DNA of 22,034 nt from Synechococcus sp. HW_metabat.21 (GTDB taxonomy: Bacteria; Cyanobacteriota; Cyanobacteriia; PCC-6307; Cyanobiaceae). Where the stretch lies: positions 1-22,034 of the forward strand of contig JAAZUZ010000010.1 in NCBI GenBank assembly GCA_018623875.1, written 5' to 3'. Positions 19,990 through 22,034 of this stretch are shown here, one piece after another; the first letter of the stretch is position 1; every line of letters starts with the position of its first letter. Under the pieces are notes generated by a model. It was given only the letters and a program-made list of their open reading frames with translations. It made no database searches and was not told the origin of the DNA. Position numbers and translations under genes: made by a program.

Positions 19990-21134
19990 GCAGCACCTCC
20001 GGCGGATTCAGGGGCGGTGTGGCTGAACAGGCAGCCAGAGACGATCTCATCGTCGAGATCAAGGTTCACCGAGGTGGCCCCCTCGGCAGTGGTGTTCAGC
20101 AACAGCTCCAGCAGAGCGGCGATGTTGCGGGAATAAAGGGCACTGGCGTGGTTGGCCACGCTGCAGGGCAGCCCGTCTCCGGCGACCAGCTGAACGCCAT
20201 GGCGGAAGACGGTCTGACCGGGCACGGTGCCTTCGCAGTTGCCGCCTTGGGCAACCGCCAGGTCGACCACGACGCTGCCGGGACGCATGTGTTGGAGCAT
20301 CGCGTCATCGATCAGACGCGGCGCCTTCCTGCCGGGGACCTGGGCAGTACAGATCACCATGTCAGCCAAGGCCAGCTGTTCGGTGAGCTGACGACGCTGC
20401 TCAGCCAGGAACGCCTCGGTGGCCTGCTTGGCATAGCCACCGGCTTCACCGGGCTTCTGATCCAGCTCAGGGGGATCAATGAAGCGGCCGCCGAGGGACT
20501 CCACCTGCTCCTTGGCGGCGGGGCGCACATCGCTGACGTAGGCCACGGCGCCGAGGCGACGGGCGGTGGCCAGGGCCTGGAGACCGGCCACGCCGGCACC
20601 GAGGATCAGGGCGCGGGCTGGTTGGATCGTGCCAGCGGCCGTCATCAGCATCGGCACGTAGCGATCCAGCGCCGCCGAGGCGAGCAGAACAGCCTTGTAG
20701 CCAGCGATGTTGGCCTGGGAGGAGAGCACGTCCATGCTCTGGGCCCGGCTGATACGAGGCAGCAGCTCAAGGGCCAATGCGGTCACGCGACCGGCCTCAA
20801 AGCGCTGCTTGAGGGCGTCATTGCCATGGGGCTCCAGCAAGCCCAGCAGCAGGGCGCCGGGCTTCAGCGAAGCAAGTTCGGCGCGCTGTTGGGCCAGATC
20901 TGAGCCCTGAACGGCAAGGACCACATCAGCTTGGGACCACTGCTCGGTACTGGGGTCCACCAGTGCAGCACCGGCCTCTTCATAGGAGGCATCGTCGTAA
21001 CCGCTGGCCTGGCCAGCGCCGCGCTCCACGACAAAGGTGCAGCCGCGTGCCGCTAGACGGCGCACGGTTTCGGGAGTGGCCGCAACCCTGGTTTCACCAG
21101 GCCGGCACTCCCTTGGCACTAAAACACGAATCAA
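19986..21134 (-). CDS. pntA-1: NAD(P) transhydrogenase subunit alpha part 1
   Basis: This is the soluble NAD(H)-binding domain I, related to alanine dehydrogenase, with 382 residues. The N-terminus MIRVLVPRECRPGETRVA is characteristic, and the domain-interface stretch RISRAQSMDVLSSQ is at 127-140. The NAD loop GAGVAGLQA at 179-187 has Asp202 (SDVRP) for the adenine ribose, and VPGRKAPRLI and DLAVAQGGNCE follow. The first codon is TTG at 21134; neither ATG nor GTG is present upstream of the conserved VPRE. The stop overlaps the pntA-2 start as ATGA. A 48-base gap separates it from the upstream SDR gene; no clear promoter was recognised in it, so the operon could begin with the 58-aa gene. Confidence 0.95.
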   Translation of the reverse strand: MIRVLVPRECRPGETRVAATPETVRRLAARGCTFVVERGAGQASGYDDASYEEAGAALVDPSTEQWSQADVVLAVQGSDLAQQRAELASLKPGALLLGLLEPHGNDALKQRFEAGRVTALALELLPRISRAQSMDVLSSQANIAGYKAVLLASAALDRYVPMLMTAAGTIQPARALILGAGVAGLQALATARRLGAVAYVSDVRPAAKEQVESLGGRFIDPPELDQKPGEAGGYAKQATEAFLAEQRRQLTEQLALADMVICTAQVPGRKAPRLIDDAMLQHMRPGSVVVDLAVAQGGNCEGTVPGQTVFRHGVQLVAGDGLPCSVANHASALYSRNIAALLELLLNTTAEGATSVNLDLDDEIVSGCLFSHTAPESAGGAA

Positions 21135-21182
21135 TGTCTCGACCCTGGGTGGAGGCAGATTCGCATACGGCCGGAAGCGTTC

Positions 21183-21851
21183 TCAAGCCAACCAGCTCGC
21201 AAGCGCAGGGGCTTGCGGGGACGGAGTGTCCGGGACCGCACTCGTGATCTCCACAATGCGTCCCACGCTGGCTGGCACCGCCAAGGCATCGAGGCAAACC
21301 CGGGCCACGAGACGGCGAGGAAGGCTCCCGTCCTGCTGTTGATCAGCCCCGGAAAAACGCAGCTCCTGGGCAGCGATGTCCTCCTCGGCTTCCTTCAGGC
21401 CGCCAGGGCGAACGATGGTGACCTCCAGACCGCTCTGCTCGAGCCACTGCTCACCCAGGCGTTTCCAGACGAGGATCAAGCCAAACAGGTTCAAGGGGTG
21501 CAGCCAGCGGCCTGCACAGAGGGAACTGACGAGCACAACGCGCTTCAGGCCGACGGCGCGGCAGGCCTCGAGCTGTTGACGCACCCCCAGGGCATCCACC
21601 TTGAGGGGGCCGAAGAGATCAATGCTGGGACGGGCACCCGTAGCGATCACCAGGGCATCGCAATCCCGTAGGGCGTCCTGAAGGGCAGGGCCGTCACTGA
21701 GTTGAAGGCGATGGATCTCTGCCGCTCCCAAGCCAGGCGGCAGGACGGAATCGGGCCGAACGATCGCGCGGACCTCGAAGCCACGGGCCAAGGCTTCGTC
21801 GACGACTCTCCAACCGGTTTTGCCGGAGGCGCCGGTGACCGCCACGCGCAT
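21183..21851 (-). CDS. Atypical NAD(P)-binding SDR (NmrA/Tic62-like)
   Basis: The 222-residue protein begins MRVAVTGASGKTGWRVVDEA; TGASGKTG at residues 6-13 is the GxxGxxG loop of atypical SDRs. VLVSSLCAGRW follows in the middle, and LEVTIVRPGGLKEAEED marks the conserved C-terminal part of this subfamily. The usual YxxxK pair is not in its normal place, as is typical of NmrA-like members that bind NAD(P) without classical dehydrogenase chemistry. Relatives occur in plastids and cyanobacteria as putative redox sensors or chaperone-like proteins; the role here is unknown. ATG 21851 is four bases from the stop of the preceding 58-aa gene, so the two are co-transcribed. Confidence 0.88.
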   Translation of the reverse strand: MRVAVTGASGKTGWRVVDEALARGFEVRAIVRPDSVLPPGLGAAEIHRLQLSDGPALQDALRDCDALVIATGARPSIDLFGPLKVDALGVRQQLEACRAVGLKRVVLVSSLCAGRWLHPLNLFGLILVWKRLGEQWLEQSGLEVTIVRPGGLKEAEEDIAAQELRFSGADQQQDGSLPRRLVARVCLDALAVPASVGRIVEITSAVPDTPSPQAPALASWLA

Positions 21852-21855
21852 GGGT

Positions 21856-22032
21856 TCAGAACAGGGGGAGAAGCTCCTGTTCTAAGCAGCGGGCCTGGGG
21901 ACTTGAGCCCTGCCGGCGCAGTTGGCGAGCGCGCAGGATCATCGGATCGAGATCGCACTCCAGGCTCAGCGCCAGCTCGAAGCGCTGACGCAGCTCGTCG
22001 ATCGTCAGTGAAAACGAAGAACGCTCATCCAT
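21856..22032 (-). CDS. Hypothetical protein, 58 aa
   Basis: Minus-strand reading from ATG 22032, two bases from the window edge, gives a complete frame to TGA at 21858-21856. It begins MDERSSFSLTIDELRQRFEL and ends CLEQELLPLF. It looks fully helical and charged, with a Ser-rich start and two cysteines, and I know no domain name. The frame could extend further upstream outside the window, so the start is uncertain. It lies four bases from the SDR start on the same strand, and codon choice resembles its neighbours. Confidence 0.65.
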   Translation of the reverse strand: MDERSSFSLTIDELRQRFELALSLECDLDPMILRARQLRRQGSSPQARCLEQELLPLF

Positions 22033-22034
22033 GG

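Noticed and set aside
18365..20026. 553-aa plus-strand open frame
   Set aside because: It is antisense to pntB and pntA-2 with His/Gly/Gln-rich, repeat-like translation typical of GC-rich shadow frames; the minus-strand proteins are unmistakable.
1..22034. CRISPR array, insertion sequence, integrase, attachment-site duplication at the tRNA genes
   Set aside because: No spaced direct repeats, transposase or integrase motifs, or repeated tRNA 3' ends were found; both tRNA genes are flanked by core genes.

Overview
The window looks like a core chromosomal segment of a GC-rich unicellular cyanobacterium of the Synechococcus/Cyanobium/Prochlorococcus group (picocyanobacteria). The strongest clue is a 62-residue ORF at 4723-4911. 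From memory it matches PSHCP, the hyper-conserved protein of Prochlorococcus and marine Synechococcus. Other support comes from the three-subunit transhydrogenase, the DRTGG/P-loop protein and the MEP-pathway gene dxr. High GC (60% or more by eye) points to a high-GC Synechococcus or Cyanobium rather than a low-GC Prochlorococcus. I see no insertion sequence, phage gene, CRISPR array, rRNA or long repeat. No gap between genes exceeds about 210 bases.

Left part (1-3970). A minus-strand run holds a 128-aa unknown protein, a P-loop/DRTGG protein and a DprA-like Rossmann protein that leaves the window at base 1. Divergent from it is a short-chain dehydrogenase, whose stop overlaps that of map (methionine aminopeptidase, minus strand). 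Divergent from map is a 101-aa PepSY-type membrane protein. Translation block (4014-6650, plus): rplS, tRNA-Trp(CCA), PSHCP with a clear rho-independent terminator, then a promoter-like site and a hairpin-rich leader, tRNA-Asp(GTC) and gltX.

Middle (6555-12994). A tightly overlapping minus-strand operon (DUF1643 protein, 83-aa unknown, CPA-type cation/proton antiporter) runs into the 3' end of gltX. Divergent from it are polA and cysS, joined by an ATGA overlap.

Right part (12999-22032). A minus-strand run holds a DUF368 (PopT-like polyprenyl-phosphate translocase) gene, an NSS-family sodium symporter and a 71-aa unknown. Divergent from it are dxr and a thioredoxin-like [2Fe-2S] ferredoxin, joined by a TTGA overlap. 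A long minus-strand run follows: 58-aa unknown, atypical SDR, pntA-1, pntA-2, pntB, and a YheT-like alpha/beta hydrolase.

The layout is extremely compact. All four convergent gene pairs overlap or lie 4 bases apart, most operon junctions are 4-base start/stop overlaps, and about seven genes seem to use TTG or GTG starts. The items most worth a second look are the PSHCP locus with its tRNA neighbours and leader hairpins, the 96-base gltX/antiporter overlap, an ambiguous terminator-or-coding hairpin between pntB and the hydrolase, and altered ion-path residues in PntB, the NSS symporter and the antiporter.
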